Positions 16,289-24,864 of a stretch of 46,723 bases of DNA are shown piece by piece. The notes beneath the pieces are model-generated. The model was not told the DNA's origin, did not search any database, and was given only the letters and a program-made list of their open reading frames with translations. This DNA comes from Firmicutes bacterium UBA3914 (lineage in GTDB: Bacteria > Bacillota > Limnochordia > Darwinibacteriales > Darwinibacteriaceae), in assembly GCA_002391385.1 (NCBI GenBank), contig DGEY01000060.1:5531-52253 (forward strand). The letters run 5' to 3'. Numbering within the stretch: the first letter of the stretch is position 1; each line of letters starts with the position of its first letter. A program made the translations under genes and the position numbers.

Positions 16289-16753
16289 CTAGCTCTTCGC
16301 CGCTTGGTATCTTTCTGCCAGCCTTTCTTTCACCGCCCTGGCGTATTCCTTGGCGCCGAACAGGGAGAGGTCCCGGTAGTTGCCGCACTGCACGGGGCTG
16401 CGGGCCGGGACTGTCTCTGCTTCCAGCACTTTCCCCAAGGCGCGAATCAGGGCCTGGGCAACCTCAGCTTCACTGGCCTGGCCCAGTTTGATCAGGTAGA
16501 ACCCCGTGCGGCAGCCCATGGGGGAAAGGTCGATCACCCCCTGCAGTTCTGCCCGGAGGAATCCCGCCAGGAAGTGCTCCAGCGCGTGCACCGCGCCGGT
16601 GGACATAATCTCCTGATTGGGCTGGGTGAAGCGGAGATCGTACTTCGTGATGACATCACCCTTGGGGGTGTGGAAGATCTCCGCCTGCCGGACATACGGT
16701 GCCTGAACCTTGGTGTGGTCCAGGGAAAAGCTCTCTACTTTAATCTCGTTCAT
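16289..16753 (-). CDS. luxS: S-ribosylhomocysteine lyase LuxS
   Basis: Splits S-ribosylhomocysteine into homocysteine and DPD, the precursor of autoinducer-2; part of the activated methyl cycle. Metal ligands His56 and His60 with Glu59 form HALEH, Cys123 in the CGNYRDL motif is the third ligand, and Cys81 in MGCRTGFYL is the catalytic cysteine. 154 aa is typical. ATG at 16753 lies 4 nt after the SYLF stop, with GGAAGGATGAGG upstream inside that gene. mtnN, which makes its substrate, is 1.5 kb away on the same strand. Confidence 0.97.
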   Translation of the reverse strand: MNEIKVESFSLDHTKVQAPYVRQAEIFHTPKGDVITKYDLRFTQPNQEIMSTGAVHALEHFLAGFLRAELQGVIDLSPMGCRTGFYLIKLGQASEAEVAQALIRALGKVLEAETVPARSPVQCGNYRDLSLFGAKEYARAVKERLAERYQAAKS

Positions 16754-16757
16754 GGCC

Positions 16758-17444
16758 TCATCCTTCCGGTGCTTCTGTGCTGATGCGGTTCAGCTCATCC
16801 AGGAGCGCTTGGATCGCCTCCCCTTTAGCTTCCTGGTTGAGCATCTGGCGGGGAGTCATGTCCCCATCCCAGTACACCCGGTTGGCACTGGCGTTGTTGT
16901 TGATGGTGGAACCTTCCAAAGAAGCGCCAGCAAAAACGCCGCGGCTCATGGAGTAGCTGTACATGGCCGCTTTCAGCTGGATGTCGGTGCCCGCCTCCGC
17001 AGAGCGGCCCACGGGTCCCGCGGCCAGGGAGATGTTGCCGCCTAAGGTGATCCGCCCCTCCTGCAGGCTTTTGATGCCTTCTTCCGTGGCCACCACCAAA
17101 ACCAGGGAGATGTTCTGCAAACCGATCTGCAGTCCATAGGAGAGGCCCATCATTTCTACGAAATAGGGGCCGTACCACTTGCCTGTGGACTCATCGCGCC
17201 TAAGCACTACCCCTTCGCCGTATCTGCCGCCCACGCCCAGCCCCGCCTTGATAACCGACGGGAAGATGGCGACTCCGTGGGCGGTGCGCAGCATGCTCTG
17301 GAGCTGTTCAGAGTCTGGCTGCTGGGTCATCTCTTTCAGGACGGCGGCGGCTTCTTCCAAGATTTCCCCGGGAAGCTTAGCCGCGGCGGCAAGACTGCTG
17401 AACAGGAGGACCAAAATCAGCGCCAAACACAGTACTCTCTTCAT
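16758..17444 (-). CDS. secreted SYLF-domain (Ysc84-like) lipid-binding protein
   Basis: A 228-residue protein with an N-terminal signal peptide (MKRVLCLALILVLLFSSLAAAA). The rest matches the SYLF/Ysc84 family: HGVAIFPSVIKAGLGVGGRYGEGV near residues 55-80, the GPYFVEMMGLSYGLQIG block and the AGPVGRSAEAGTDI segment. Family members bind phosphoinositides or other lipids in eukaryotes; the role in bacteria is unclear. ATG at 17444 is chosen because AGGAAG lies 8 nt upstream; a GTG three codons earlier overlaps that site. It probably forms an operon with luxS, 4 nt downstream, though the functional link is not obvious. Confidence 0.87.
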   Translation of the reverse strand: MKRVLCLALILVLLFSSLAAAAKLPGEILEEAAAVLKEMTQQPDSEQLQSMLRTAHGVAIFPSVIKAGLGVGGRYGEGVVLRRDESTGKWYGPYFVEMMGLSYGLQIGLQNISLVLVVATEEGIKSLQEGRITLGGNISLAAGPVGRSAEAGTDIQLKAAMYSYSMSRGVFAGASLEGSTINNNASANRVYWDGDMTPRQMLNQEAKGEAIQALLDELNRISTEAPEG

Positions 17445-17496
17445 CCCTTTCACTTCCTTTCTAGAGTCGATACTCTGCTAGGGCAACCCTTTCCAG

Positions 17497-17525
17497 AATA
17501 TACATGGGAAGGAAAGGGGGCCCAA
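17497..17525 (-). promoter_or_regulatory. candidate promoter for the SYLF-luxS unit
   Basis: Read on the minus strand: TTGGGC (17520-17525), 17-nt spacer, TATATT (17497-17502). The predicted start is near 17490, about 45 nt before the SYLF ATG. -10 is 5/6, -35 only 3/6. It overlaps the ribosome-binding site of the divergent cwlD. Confidence 0.45.
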
Positions 17526-17527
17526 GC

Positions 17528-18283
17528 ATGTCCCGTTTGTACATTCTCATCCTGCCCAAGGGTGTGGGCTGGTGTATTCTAGCCGCCTTAGGTGTGGTGA
17601 TCCTGCTGGCCCTTTACCACAACTATCCCTTGGGTCTACACGCCTTGAGCCTCCTGCATCAAGAGATCGTCTATGATGTGATGCTGGATGCGGGGCACGG
17701 CGGCATCGACCCAGGGGCCATTGGGGCAGGTGAGCTCTATGAAAAAGACTATGTGCTGGACATCGTGCTGCAGATGGCCGCAATCCTGGAAAGCAGGGGC
17801 CTGAAGGTGGGGCTCACCCGGGATTCTGATCGCGATGTGAGCCACCTGGTGAGTGAAGGCACCCGCCACCGCCGGGATCTCCTGGGCCGTTTTAAGCTCA
17901 TGAACCAGGCCCAGGTGGGCATGAGCGTGCACGCCAATGCGGCTAAGGATTCCAGCGAAGCTGGGGCCATCGTGTTTTTCATGAAAGACAGCTACCTGGG
18001 TGAGCGCTACGCCCAGCTGGTGCTGGAAGAGCTGGCCAAGGTGCAGGTGCTCAATGAGCGGGCACCCATACCCCGCAGCACGCTCCTGCTTTTAAAGGCC
18101 AGGCCCCCCGTTGTCCTGGTGGAAGTGGGGTTCATGTCCAATCCAGCTGACCTCGCCAAACTTGGCGATCCCCAGTTCCGCTCGGCACTGGCCCAAAGGC
18201 TCAGCCAGGCCATCCTGCATTTCTGGGAGTGGCGCCATGCTGAGCAGTCAGAGCTGGGCCCTCAGCCGCTGCAGCAGCCCTAG
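17528..18283 (+). CDS. cwlD: N-acetylmuramoyl-L-alanine amidase, CwlD-like, membrane-anchored
   Basis: A zinc amidase (Amidase_3) that cuts the MurNAc-L-Ala bond in peptidoglycan. One N-terminal membrane segment (about residues 10-30) is followed by the catalytic domain: VMLDAGHGGIDPGA supplies His, LYEKDYV supplies Glu, MSVHANA supplies the second His, and VLVEVGFMSNP the second Glu. TRDSDRDV, the RR-D-R-L-N helix and overall length (251 aa) resemble B. subtilis CwlD, which makes the muramic-delta-lactam of spore cortex. A vegetative amidase is possible. ATG at 17528 has AAGGAAAGGGGG upstream. The 3' end overlaps mtnN by 36 nt on the opposite strand. Confidence 0.85.
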   Translation: MSRLYILILPKGVGWCILAALGVVILLALYHNYPLGLHALSLLHQEIVYDVMLDAGHGGIDPGAIGAGELYEKDYVLDIVLQMAAILESRGLKVGLTRDSDRDVSHLVSEGTRHRRDLLGRFKLMNQAQVGMSVHANAAKDSSEAGAIVFFMKDSYLGERYAQLVLEELAKVQVLNERAPIPRSTLLLLKARPPVVLVEVGFMSNPADLAKLGDPQFRSALAQRLSQAILHFWEWRHAEQSELGPQPLQQP

Positions 18284-18964
18284 CACGACTTGGTTCAAGC
18301 CCGCCAGAACTTCATCTAGGGTTTGGTAGAAGGCCTGGCCCGCCTCTTCATCAGCTTGATCAGACATGGCCTGCAAGCTGAGGTAGGGTATGCCGTTTGC
18401 CGCTGCCACCTGGGCGATGGCCGCGGCTTCCATGTCTGTGCACAGGGCCCCGGGGAAAAACCGGAGGATTTCCTCCCTCTGCTCCCGGGAATGGACAAAG
18501 AGATCGCCTGAGACCACCAGGCCCTGATGTACCCGCTGAGCCCCCAGCTTTTCCACGGCTGCTTCCGCTGCCAATTCCACCAGATCGGGATCCGCGGGGA
18601 AGAGGCTTGTGGCCAGCCGCGGGATTACTCCCCGCTCATAGCCAAACCCCCGGGCATCCACATCATGCTGCTGAGCTCCCGTGGAGATGACCACATCGCC
18701 AATACGCACCTCGGGGCTGATGGCCCCCGCTACCCCGCAGGTTAGAATCACCCGGGGTTTGAAATGATCTATGGTGTATTGAGTCGCCAAGGCGGCGTTG
18801 ACTTTTCCAATGCCGCAGCGCGCGAGCACCGCATCCAGACCCAGCAGCTGGCCCCGGTAAATGGGCAGATCCACAAAGGACGCTGCCACTTCCTGTGCCT
18901 GGGACAGCTGGGCGCGCAGCTGTGCCACTTCTTCTTCCATGGCTGCGATTATTGCCACATCCAA
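18248..18964 (-). CDS. mtnN: 5'-methylthioadenosine/S-adenosylhomocysteine nucleosidase
   Basis: Removes adenine from S-adenosylhomocysteine, methylthioadenosine and 5'-deoxyadenosine; its product S-ribosylhomocysteine feeds LuxS. Recognisable parts are MDVAIIAAMEEEVAQL at the N-terminus, ILTCGVAGAISPEVRIGDVV, and the catalytic stretch CTDMEAAAIAQVA with MSDQADEEA near the end. 238 aa is usual. TTG at 18964 is the start: GGAGGTGA lies 6 nt upstream; the next in-frame GTG would be 12 nt away. The 3' end overlaps convergent cwlD by 36 nt, so antisense interference is possible. Confidence 0.95.
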   Translation of the reverse strand: MDVAIIAAMEEEVAQLRAQLSQAQEVAASFVDLPIYRGQLLGLDAVLARCGIGKVNAALATQYTIDHFKPRVILTCGVAGAISPEVRIGDVVISTGAQQHDVDARGFGYERGVIPRLATSLFPADPDLVELAAEAAVEKLGAQRVHQGLVVSGDLFVHSREQREEILRFFPGALCTDMEAAAIAQVAAANGIPYLSLQAMSDQADEEAGQAFYQTLDEVLAGLNQVVLGLLQRLRAQL

Positions 18965-19081
18965 GTTGTTTCACCTCCGGTTTTAGTCTACCACAAAGTG
19001 GGATGGCAGGGAAGGTACCTCACCCGCAGTGTCGTATTGAGTAGAAAGGGAAAGAGCTTTGAGAAGGGAAGGATTCTAGAA

Positions 19082-20428
19082 GTGCGAGAACTTCTTTTTA
19101 ACCACAGTTACGCGGGGCCCTTTGTGCGCCCAGATGAACTAGAGCACCTGGCACCGGCGGTGGCCCTGGCCCACAGGCAGCTGCACGAGGGGTCAGGTGC
19201 CGGGAGCAGTTTTTTGGGCTGGCTCGATCTTCCGGCCAAGTTTGATCGTGGGGAACTGGCCCGCCTGAAGGAGGCCGCCCAACGGATCCAGCAGCAGAGC
19301 CAGGCCCTGATCGTGATCGGCATCGGCGGGTCTTATCTGGGAGCCCGGGCCGTGATTTCCGCGCTATCCCACTCCTTTTACAACGTGCTGAGGAGCGAGG
19401 TCCGCCAGTGGCCCCAGATTTTCTTTGCGGGGCAGAACATCAGCGGGAAGTACCTTGAGGATCTGCTGGAGCTCGTGGCCGACCTGGACATTTCCGTGAA
19501 CGTGATCTCCAAATCCGGCACCACCACGGAGCCTGCCATCGCCTTCCGCCTTTTCCGGGAGCTTTTGGAGAAGAAATATGGGGCGGCAGGGGCCAGGGAG
19601 AGGATCTACGTCACCACCGACAGCTCCAAAGGTGCCCTGCGGGCCATGGCGGAAGCGGAAGGTTACACCAGCTTTGTTATACCCGACGATGTTGGGGGCA
19701 GGTTTTCCGTTTTGACGCCGGTGGGGCTCCTGCCCATCGCCGCAGCCGGCATTGACATCGAGGCGCTCCTGGAGGGTGCGGCCGCGGCCCGGGGCTGGTT
19801 CAGCCGGCCGGAGCTCAGTGAAAACGGTGCCTACCAGTATGCGGCCCTGCGCAGCATTCTCCAGCGCAAAGGGAAGAGCATCGAGGTTTTGGTGAACTAC
19901 GAACCTTCCCTCCACTATTTCAGCGAATGGTGGAAACAGCTGTTTGGCGAAAGCGAGGGCAAGGACCACAAGGGCATCTACCCAGCCAGCGTCAACTTCA
20001 CAACCGATCTCCATTCCCTGGGCCAGTTTATGCAGGACGGTGCCCGCAGCCTCTTTGCCACCACCATCTGGGTGGAAACAGGGGCAGGGCTGGAGGTACC
20101 CCATGATCCCGGCGACCGGGACGGACTCAACTACCTGGCGGGCAGAACCCTTGCTGAAATCAACCGGAAGGCTTTTCAGGGCACGCTCTTGGCCCATACC
20201 GACGGGGGAGTGCCCAACCTGGTGGTGGATGTACCCGAGCTGAGCCCCTTCTACCTCGGGGCACTGATTTACTTCTTCGAAAAGGCTTGTGCCCTGAGCG
20301 GTTACCTTTTGGGGGTCAATCCTTTCGATCAGCCCGGCGTGGAGATGTACAAGCGGAATATGTTTGCCCTCCTGGGCAAGCCGGGCTTTGAGGAGGCCAG
20401 GAAACAGCTGGAGCAGCGGTTGAAGTAG
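19082..20428 (+). CDS. pgi: glucose-6-phosphate isomerase
   Basis: Interconverts glucose 6-phosphate and fructose 6-phosphate. The sequence follows the Bacillota Pgi closely: GAGSSFLGWLDLP, VIGIGGSYLGARAVISAL, VISKSGTTTEPAIAFR, the DDVGGRFSVLTPVGLLP block, QLFGESEGKDHKGIYP, and LLGVNPFDQPGVEMYK with the C-terminal catalytic lysine region. 448 aa equals the B. subtilis length. GTG at 19082 has AAGGGAAGG 9 nt upstream; the open frame continues further 5' into the mtnN leader, but that part has no homology and no site. manA follows 10 nt downstream. Confidence 0.96.
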   Translation: MRELLFNHSYAGPFVRPDELEHLAPAVALAHRQLHEGSGAGSSFLGWLDLPAKFDRGELARLKEAAQRIQQQSQALIVIGIGGSYLGARAVISALSHSFYNVLRSEVRQWPQIFFAGQNISGKYLEDLLELVADLDISVNVISKSGTTTEPAIAFRLFRELLEKKYGAAGARERIYVTTDSSKGALRAMAEAEGYTSFVIPDDVGGRFSVLTPVGLLPIAAAGIDIEALLEGAAAARGWFSRPELSENGAYQYAALRSILQRKGKSIEVLVNYEPSLHYFSEWWKQLFGESEGKDHKGIYPASVNFTTDLHSLGQFMQDGARSLFATTIWVETGAGLEVPHDPGDRDGLNYLAGRTLAEINRKAFQGTLLAHTDGGVPNLVVDVPELSPFYLGALIYFFEKACALSGYLLGVNPFDQPGVEMYKRNMFALLGKPGFEEARKQLEQRLK

Positions 20429-20438
20429 GAGGCATTCC

Positions 20439-21386
20439 ATGAGACCTGAACTTTATCCTTTGACGTTTCACCCCATCTACAAAGAGAAGATCTGGGGAGG
20501 CAGGCGGCTGGAACAGATCCTGGGACGGGCCCTGCCTCCCGGATCCGTCGGCGAAAGCTGGGATGTGGCCGCACATCCCCACGGCACCAGCGTGGTGGAA
20601 CGGGGGCCTTTGGCGGGCAAGAACCTGGTGGAATTGATGGAAGAATATGGTGAAGAGCTGCTGGGCAGCGCTGTTCCCGCCTCGGGGAGGTTTCCCCTTT
20701 TGTTTAAGCTCATCGACGCCCAGGATGACCTTTCGGTGCAGGTCCATCCCCACGATGACTATGCCCAGGCGCAGGGCGAGCCGTGGGGCAAAACCGAGTT
20801 GTGGTATATAGTGCACAGCGAGCCCGGTGCCTGGATCGTCTGGGGTCTGAAGCCCGGCGTGACCAAAGGTCAGTTCGCCCAGGCCATTGAGGAGGGGGGC
20901 CAGGCCATCTTAGCCTGCCTAAACAAGGTCCCTGTCCGGCCAGGTGAGATCTACCCCGTCTCCGCGGGACTGGTGCATGCTTTGGGGGCAGGCTGCCTGG
21001 TCGCGGAGATCCAGCAGAATTCCGATACCACCTACCGGGTCTACGATTGGGACCGCGTCGATGCCCAAGGGCAATCCCGCGAGCTCCATATCCAAGAGGC
21101 GCTGGATGTGATCGATTTTTCGCCCCGAGCCCTTGATGGAGGCTACCAGCTGGCCCGCTGCTCCCGTTATTTTCACTTCGCCGTGCTGGACAAACCCCAA
21201 GGGCTTCTCCTTGAGCTGGAAGATAGGTTCCAGGTTTTAACTGCTCTAGGGGGGAGGGCGGAGATTAGGTGTCAAGGTTCCGTCTCCGAGCTGGCGGCGG
21301 GCCAGTCCTGCCTGCTGCCCGCGGCTTTGGGCAGCTGCTGGCTGCAGGCGGAAGGTGTTGTGCTGCAGAGCAGCCCCCCTAGGTAG
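20439..21386 (+). CDS. manA: class I mannose-6-phosphate isomerase
   Basis: Zinc enzyme linking fructose 6-phosphate and mannose 6-phosphate, next to pgi in metabolism as well as on the DNA. The short Bacillota form (315 aa). Signatures: KIWGGRRLEQ at the N-terminus, LIDAQDDLSVQVHPHDDYA with zinc-ligand histidines, GKTELWYI, and LVHALGAGCLVAEIQQNSDTTYRVYDW. ATG at 20439 is preceded by TAGGAGGC. The zinc-type importer starts 32 nt downstream, with no terminator between. Confidence 0.95.
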   Translation: MRPELYPLTFHPIYKEKIWGGRRLEQILGRALPPGSVGESWDVAAHPHGTSVVERGPLAGKNLVELMEEYGEELLGSAVPASGRFPLLFKLIDAQDDLSVQVHPHDDYAQAQGEPWGKTELWYIVHSEPGAWIVWGLKPGVTKGQFAQAIEEGGQAILACLNKVPVRPGEIYPVSAGLVHALGAGCLVAEIQQNSDTTYRVYDWDRVDAQGQSRELHIQEALDVIDFSPRALDGGYQLARCSRYFHFAVLDKPQGLLLELEDRFQVLTALGGRAEIRCQGSVSELAAGQSCLLPAALGSCWLQAEGVVLQSSPPR

Positions 21387-21418
21387 GCTGCTCTCGTTTT
21401 GGAAAGGTGGGTGATTGT

Positions 21419-22324
21419 GTGCAGCGAAACGTCCGCGGCGTGCTGTTGGCTGTTCTGATCTGGGGACTGTTTTGGGGGAGCACTCCTCTCCTCGCGGCCC
21501 GGCCCGTGCAGGTGGTGGCCACCTTTTCCATCCTGCAGGATTTCGTGGAGCAGGTGGGGGGAGAGGCGGTGACCGTAAGTTCTCTGGTACCCCTGGGGGC
21601 GGATCCCCATACCTGGGAACCCTCGCCCCGGGAGGCGGGTTTGGTGGCCAGGGCCGAGTTGGTGGTGGCCAACGGGGCAGGTTTCGATGATTGGCTGCTG
21701 CCCTTGGTGAAAAGCGCTGCCCGGCCAGGGATCCCCCTGCTCCAGCTCTCGGAGGGGCTGGTCCCTGATGTGGATCACCACGATCACGGTCACGGTCACG
21801 GGCATACAGCCGATCCCCATCTGTGGCTCAGCGTGCCCAATGCCGTAGCCTATGTGGAAAGGATCGCCGCGGCCTTAACGGAGCTGCGGCCGGAGCTGGG
21901 CGACTTTTTTGCCGGGCGCGCCCAGGCGTACATCCAGGAGCTCTGGGCCCTGGACGAGAGGTTCCGGGCTGAGCTGGAGACCATCCCTGCAGAAAGCAGG
22001 GTGATCATCACTTACCACAACGCTTTTGGCCATCTGGCTGAGCGCTACGGCTTTGCCGTGGTGGAATTCCTGGTGGAAAACCCGGAGGCAGAGCCCAATC
22101 CCCGGGATCTAGGGCGGTTGGTGGAGCTTTTGGGCAGGCTGGATAGGCCTGTGGTGTTCACCGAACCGCAGATCAGCAGCGGCACCCGCTACATGCAGGC
22201 CCTGGCCCGGGAAGCGGGGGCCGCGGTCCATGTGCTCTACAGCGACAGCCTCACCAGTGAGGTGCCCACCTATCTGCAGATGATGGCGTACAATTTACAG
22301 ACGTTAGTGGAGGCCTGGAGATGA
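21419..22324 (+). CDS. znuA: metal ABC transporter substrate-binding protein, zinc type
   Basis: A 301-residue cluster A-I binding protein of the ZnuA/AdcA/TroA family. Metal-ligand histidines are in PLGADPHTWEPSP, ADPHLWLSV and ITYHNAFGHLAERYG, with Glu/Asp near VFTEPQISS. A histidine-rich loop (DHHDHGHGHGH, about residues 121-131) is the usual mark of zinc rather than manganese binders. The N-terminus is a hydrophobic signal segment without a lipobox cysteine, which is odd for a monoderm binding protein. GTG at 21419 has GGTGG 8 nt upstream; GTG at 21407 is an alternative. The stop overlaps the ATPase start (ATGA). Confidence 0.9.
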   Translation: MQRNVRGVLLAVLIWGLFWGSTPLLAARPVQVVATFSILQDFVEQVGGEAVTVSSLVPLGADPHTWEPSPREAGLVARAELVVANGAGFDDWLLPLVKSAARPGIPLLQLSEGLVPDVDHHDHGHGHGHTADPHLWLSVPNAVAYVERIAAALTELRPELGDFFAGRAQAYIQELWALDERFRAELETIPAESRVIITYHNAFGHLAERYGFAVVEFLVENPEAEPNPRDLGRLVELLGRLDRPVVFTEPQISSGTRYMQALAREAGAAVHVLYSDSLTSEVPTYLQMMAYNLQTLVEAWR

Positions 22325-23094
22325 AGGTGCAAGCAGCGGAGTTAGCCCTGGATATCCAGAACCTGACCGCAGGCTACCAGGAGCGCATCGTTTTGCGCGA
22401 TGTGTCCTGGCAGGTGCCCCGGGGGACTTTAGCGGCCATTATCGGCCCCAACGGCGGCGGTAAATCCACCCTGCTCAAAACCGCCGTGGGCCTGCTCAAA
22501 CCTGTGAGCTACGACGCCCTGACCCTGCTTGGGCAGAGCCCAGAGGAGGGGCGTAACAGGGCAGCCTACCTGCCCCAGGGGGAAGAGGTGGATTGGGCTT
22601 TTCCCATCACTGTCCTGGAAGTGGTGCTCCAGGGACGGCTGGTGAGAAAGGGCCTCTGGGGCCGGCTGCGCCGGGAAGACTATGCCGCCAGCCGTTCAGC
22701 CCTGGAGTTCTTCGGTCTGGGAGGCCTGGAGAAGGTGCAGATCGGCGCCCTCAGCGGGGGGCAGCGGCAGCGGGTATTTCTAGCCCGGGCACTGGTTCAG
22801 GAGGCAGACCTGATCCTCTTGGACGAACCCACAACGGGCCTTGATGCCCAAGCCCAGCACGAGCTGGCGGATCTTTTGGTGGAGCTGAGGAAAGCTGGCA
22901 AGACCATCATTGCCGCCACCCATGACCTGGACTGCTTGACCGAGTGCTTTGATCAAGTTTTGGCCCTCAACGGCAGGGTGCTGGCGGTGGGTACCCCCGC
23001 TCAAGTTTTGACGGAGGAGATCATGGTGGAGCTGTTCGCCAGGCACTTTCCCAAAGTGGGTGAGGGTGGGGAGGTTATGCTGCATGAATCTTGA
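22321..23094 (+). CDS. znuC: metal ABC transporter ATP-binding protein
   Basis: ATPase of the zinc/manganese importer, 257 aa. Walker A GPNGGGKSTLL, Q-loop in AYLPQGEEVDWAFP, signature LSGGQRQRV, Walker B LILLDEPTTGLD, and H-loop ATHD. The VDWAFPITVLEVVLQGR stretch is characteristic of metal-chelate importers (MntB/ZnuC/AdcC). The start overlaps the binding-protein stop by 4 nt, and the 3' end overlaps the permease by 11 nt, so all three are translationally linked. Zinc specificity is inferred from the neighbour's His-rich loop. Confidence 0.94.
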   Translation: MKVQAAELALDIQNLTAGYQERIVLRDVSWQVPRGTLAAIIGPNGGGKSTLLKTAVGLLKPVSYDALTLLGQSPEEGRNRAAYLPQGEEVDWAFPITVLEVVLQGRLVRKGLWGRLRREDYAASRSALEFFGLGGLEKVQIGALSGGQRQRVFLARALVQEADLILLDEPTTGLDAQAQHELADLLVELRKAGKTIIAATHDLDCLTECFDQVLALNGRVLAVGTPAQVLTEEIMVELFARHFPKVGEGGEVMLHES

Positions 23095-23920
23095 ACTCTT
23101 GCTGGAGCCTTTGCAGTACGGGTTTATGGTGCGGGCCTTTGTGGGCGTGGGACTTGTGGCCGTCGTGGCGGCAGCCATCGGTACCTTTGTGGTGCTCAAG
23201 GGTCTGGCCTTCATGGGTGATGCCATTGCCCACACCGCCTTCACCGGCATCGCCGTGGGACTGCTTTTAGGCATCAGCATCCACGTCAGTGCCCTGTTCT
23301 TTGCTCTTGTAACTTCCCTGGGGGTTGTGGTTTTGACCCGGGTTTCCAATGTGAGGAACGATACGGCCCTGGCCATTCTCTTCACCGGTGTCTTTGCTTT
23401 GGGCATTGTGCTTCTGTCCACAAGCCCCGGCTTCATGGGCGATCTGAACAGTCTGCTCCTCGGCTCGGTGCTGGCCATCCAAGCCAGGGAGATTGTCCTA
23501 ATTGCCGCCTTTGCCCTGCTGCTTGTGGTGGTCTTAGTGTTGTTTTTCCCCCAGCTGGTACTGGCTTCCTTTGACCCCCTGGGGGCTGAAGCCGCTGGTT
23601 TTCCCGTGGTGCTGTTCCAGAGCCTGCTGCTGGCCCTGACTGCCGTGGCCATAGTCATTTCCATCCAAGCGGTGGGAGTTGTGCTGGTTGTGGCCCTCTT
23701 GATCACGCCCGCGGCCACCGCGGGGCTCGTCACCAAGCGGCTTAAGCTGCAGATACTGCTGGCGGCACTGTTTGGTTTGGTCTCTTCCTTCCTGGGCCTG
23801 TACATCTCCTATTTCTTCGGTGCACCGCCGGGGGCCACGGTGGTCTTGGTGGCAACCCTCTTTTTCACGGCGGCCCTGACCATCCAGAGGCTGCGGAGCA
23901 GGGGAGGGGCGGCATGCTAG
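23084..23920 (+). CDS. znuB: metal ABC transporter permease
   Basis: A 278-residue ABC-3 family membrane protein with about eight hydrophobic helices. LKGLAFMGDAIAHTAFTGIAVG and the conserved LITPAATAGLVTKR block near residue 210 are typical of ZnuB/MntC. It forms the channel for the ATPase and binding protein upstream. ATG at 23084 has GGAGGTT 8 nt upstream. Its TAG overlaps the ATG of the pseudouridine synthase gene by 7 nt. Confidence 0.93.
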   Translation: MNLELLLEPLQYGFMVRAFVGVGLVAVVAAAIGTFVVLKGLAFMGDAIAHTAFTGIAVGLLLGISIHVSALFFALVTSLGVVVLTRVSNVRNDTALAILFTGVFALGIVLLSTSPGFMGDLNSLLLGSVLAIQAREIVLIAAFALLLVVVLVLFFPQLVLASFDPLGAEAAGFPVVLFQSLLLALTAVAIVISIQAVGVVLVVALLITPAATAGLVTKRLKLQILLAALFGLVSSFLGLYISYFFGAPPGATVVLVATLFFTAALTIQRLRSRGGAAC

Positions 23921-24864
23921 ACCATCCCTATGTGCTTACGGCCATTGTAGAGGAGCAGGAAGAGGGGCTCATGGTTAGGGATATCGTCTGCGGCCGGCTG
24001 GGGCTCACCCGGGGCCTGCTCAGGCGCATGAAGAAGGGCGGCGGGATCTTCCTCAACGGCCAGAGGGATTACTTGAGCAGAAGGGTCCGGGCCGGGGATC
24101 AGATCCAGATCGTCTTTTTCGATGAGGCTACGGAGCTGCAGCCGGAGGCGCTCCCTTTAGACATCGTCTATGAAGATGATTATCTCTTGGTGGTGAACAA
24201 ACCCCCGGGGATGGCGGCCCACCCCACCGGGAGCTATCAAGAAGGCACGCTGGCCAATGCCATCGCCCATTACTGGCAGGTTCTGGGCCTGAAGACCAAG
24301 GTGCGTTTGGTCCACCGTTTGGATAAGGACACCTCCGGACTGATCCTGGTGGCCAAAGAACCCTATACCCACCATGGGCTCGTGCAGCAGCTGCGCCGGC
24401 GGGAGCTGGTTAGGGAATACCTGGCGCTGGTCCGGGGCCAGCTCCGGGAAGATCAGGGTGTCATTGAGGCACCCATCGCCCGGATGCAGGACCACGGGGT
24501 CAAGCGGACGGCGGACCCCCAGGGTAAGGCGGCCAGGACGGTGTACCAGGTGCTGCGCCGGGGCCAGGAGGCAACTTTGGTGCGGGCGCGCTTGGGAAGC
24601 GGGCGCACCCACCAGATCCGGGTGCACTTTTCCCATCTAGGCTACCCCGTGGTGGGAGATCCCCTCTACGGTGAGGCCCTGCCGGAGCTGCCGGGGCAGG
24701 CCCTCCACTCCTGGCGGGTGGAGTTCATCCATCCCCGCACTGGGGGGCAGTGCGTGTTCACCTGTCCACTGCCTAAGGAAATGCTGTCTTTGTGGAAAAG
24801 GATGCGGGAAGGAGAAGTGGCAAGGAATGCAGATCACAGCGAACATGATTCAAAGGGGTGCTAA
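23914..24864 (+). CDS. RluA-family pseudouridine synthase
   Basis: Isomerises selected uridines in rRNA or tRNA. An N-terminal S4 RNA-binding domain (residues about 17-75: LTRGLLRRMKKGGGIFLNGQ) precedes the catalytic domain. The catalytic aspartate sits in HRLDKDTSGLILVAK, and the C-terminal GSGRTHQIRVHFSHLGYPVVGDPLYG block is diagnostic. 316 aa. S4 presence points to RluD/RluC-like enzymes, but which uridine is modified cannot be read. ATG at 23914 overlaps the permease stop. Its 3' end overlaps the Gate-domain gene by 38 nt. Confidence 0.93.
   Translation: MLDHPYVLTAIVEEQEEGLMVRDIVCGRLGLTRGLLRRMKKGGGIFLNGQRDYLSRRVRAGDQIQIVFFDEATELQPEALPLDIVYEDDYLLVVNKPPGMAAHPTGSYQEGTLANAIAHYWQVLGLKTKVRLVHRLDKDTSGLILVAKEPYTHHGLVQQLRRRELVREYLALVRGQLREDQGVIEAPIARMQDHGVKRTADPQGKAARTVYQVLRRGQEATLVRARLGSGRTHQIRVHFSHLGYPVVGDPLYGEALPELPGQALHSWRVEFIHPRTGGQCVFTCPLPKEMLSLWKRMREGEVARNADHSEHDSKGC

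Noticed and set aside
16268..16783. Plus-strand open frame antisense to luxS
   Set aside because: It starts in the terminator and mirrors a highly conserved gene; no ribosome site.
18764..19081. Upstream extension of pgi into the mtnN gene
   Set aside because: Open frame continues, but Pgi homology and a good ribosome site support GTG 19082.
18965..19081. Divergent promoters between mtnN and pgi
   Set aside because: Best candidate (TTCCCT-17-TAGACT on the minus strand) is too weak to report.
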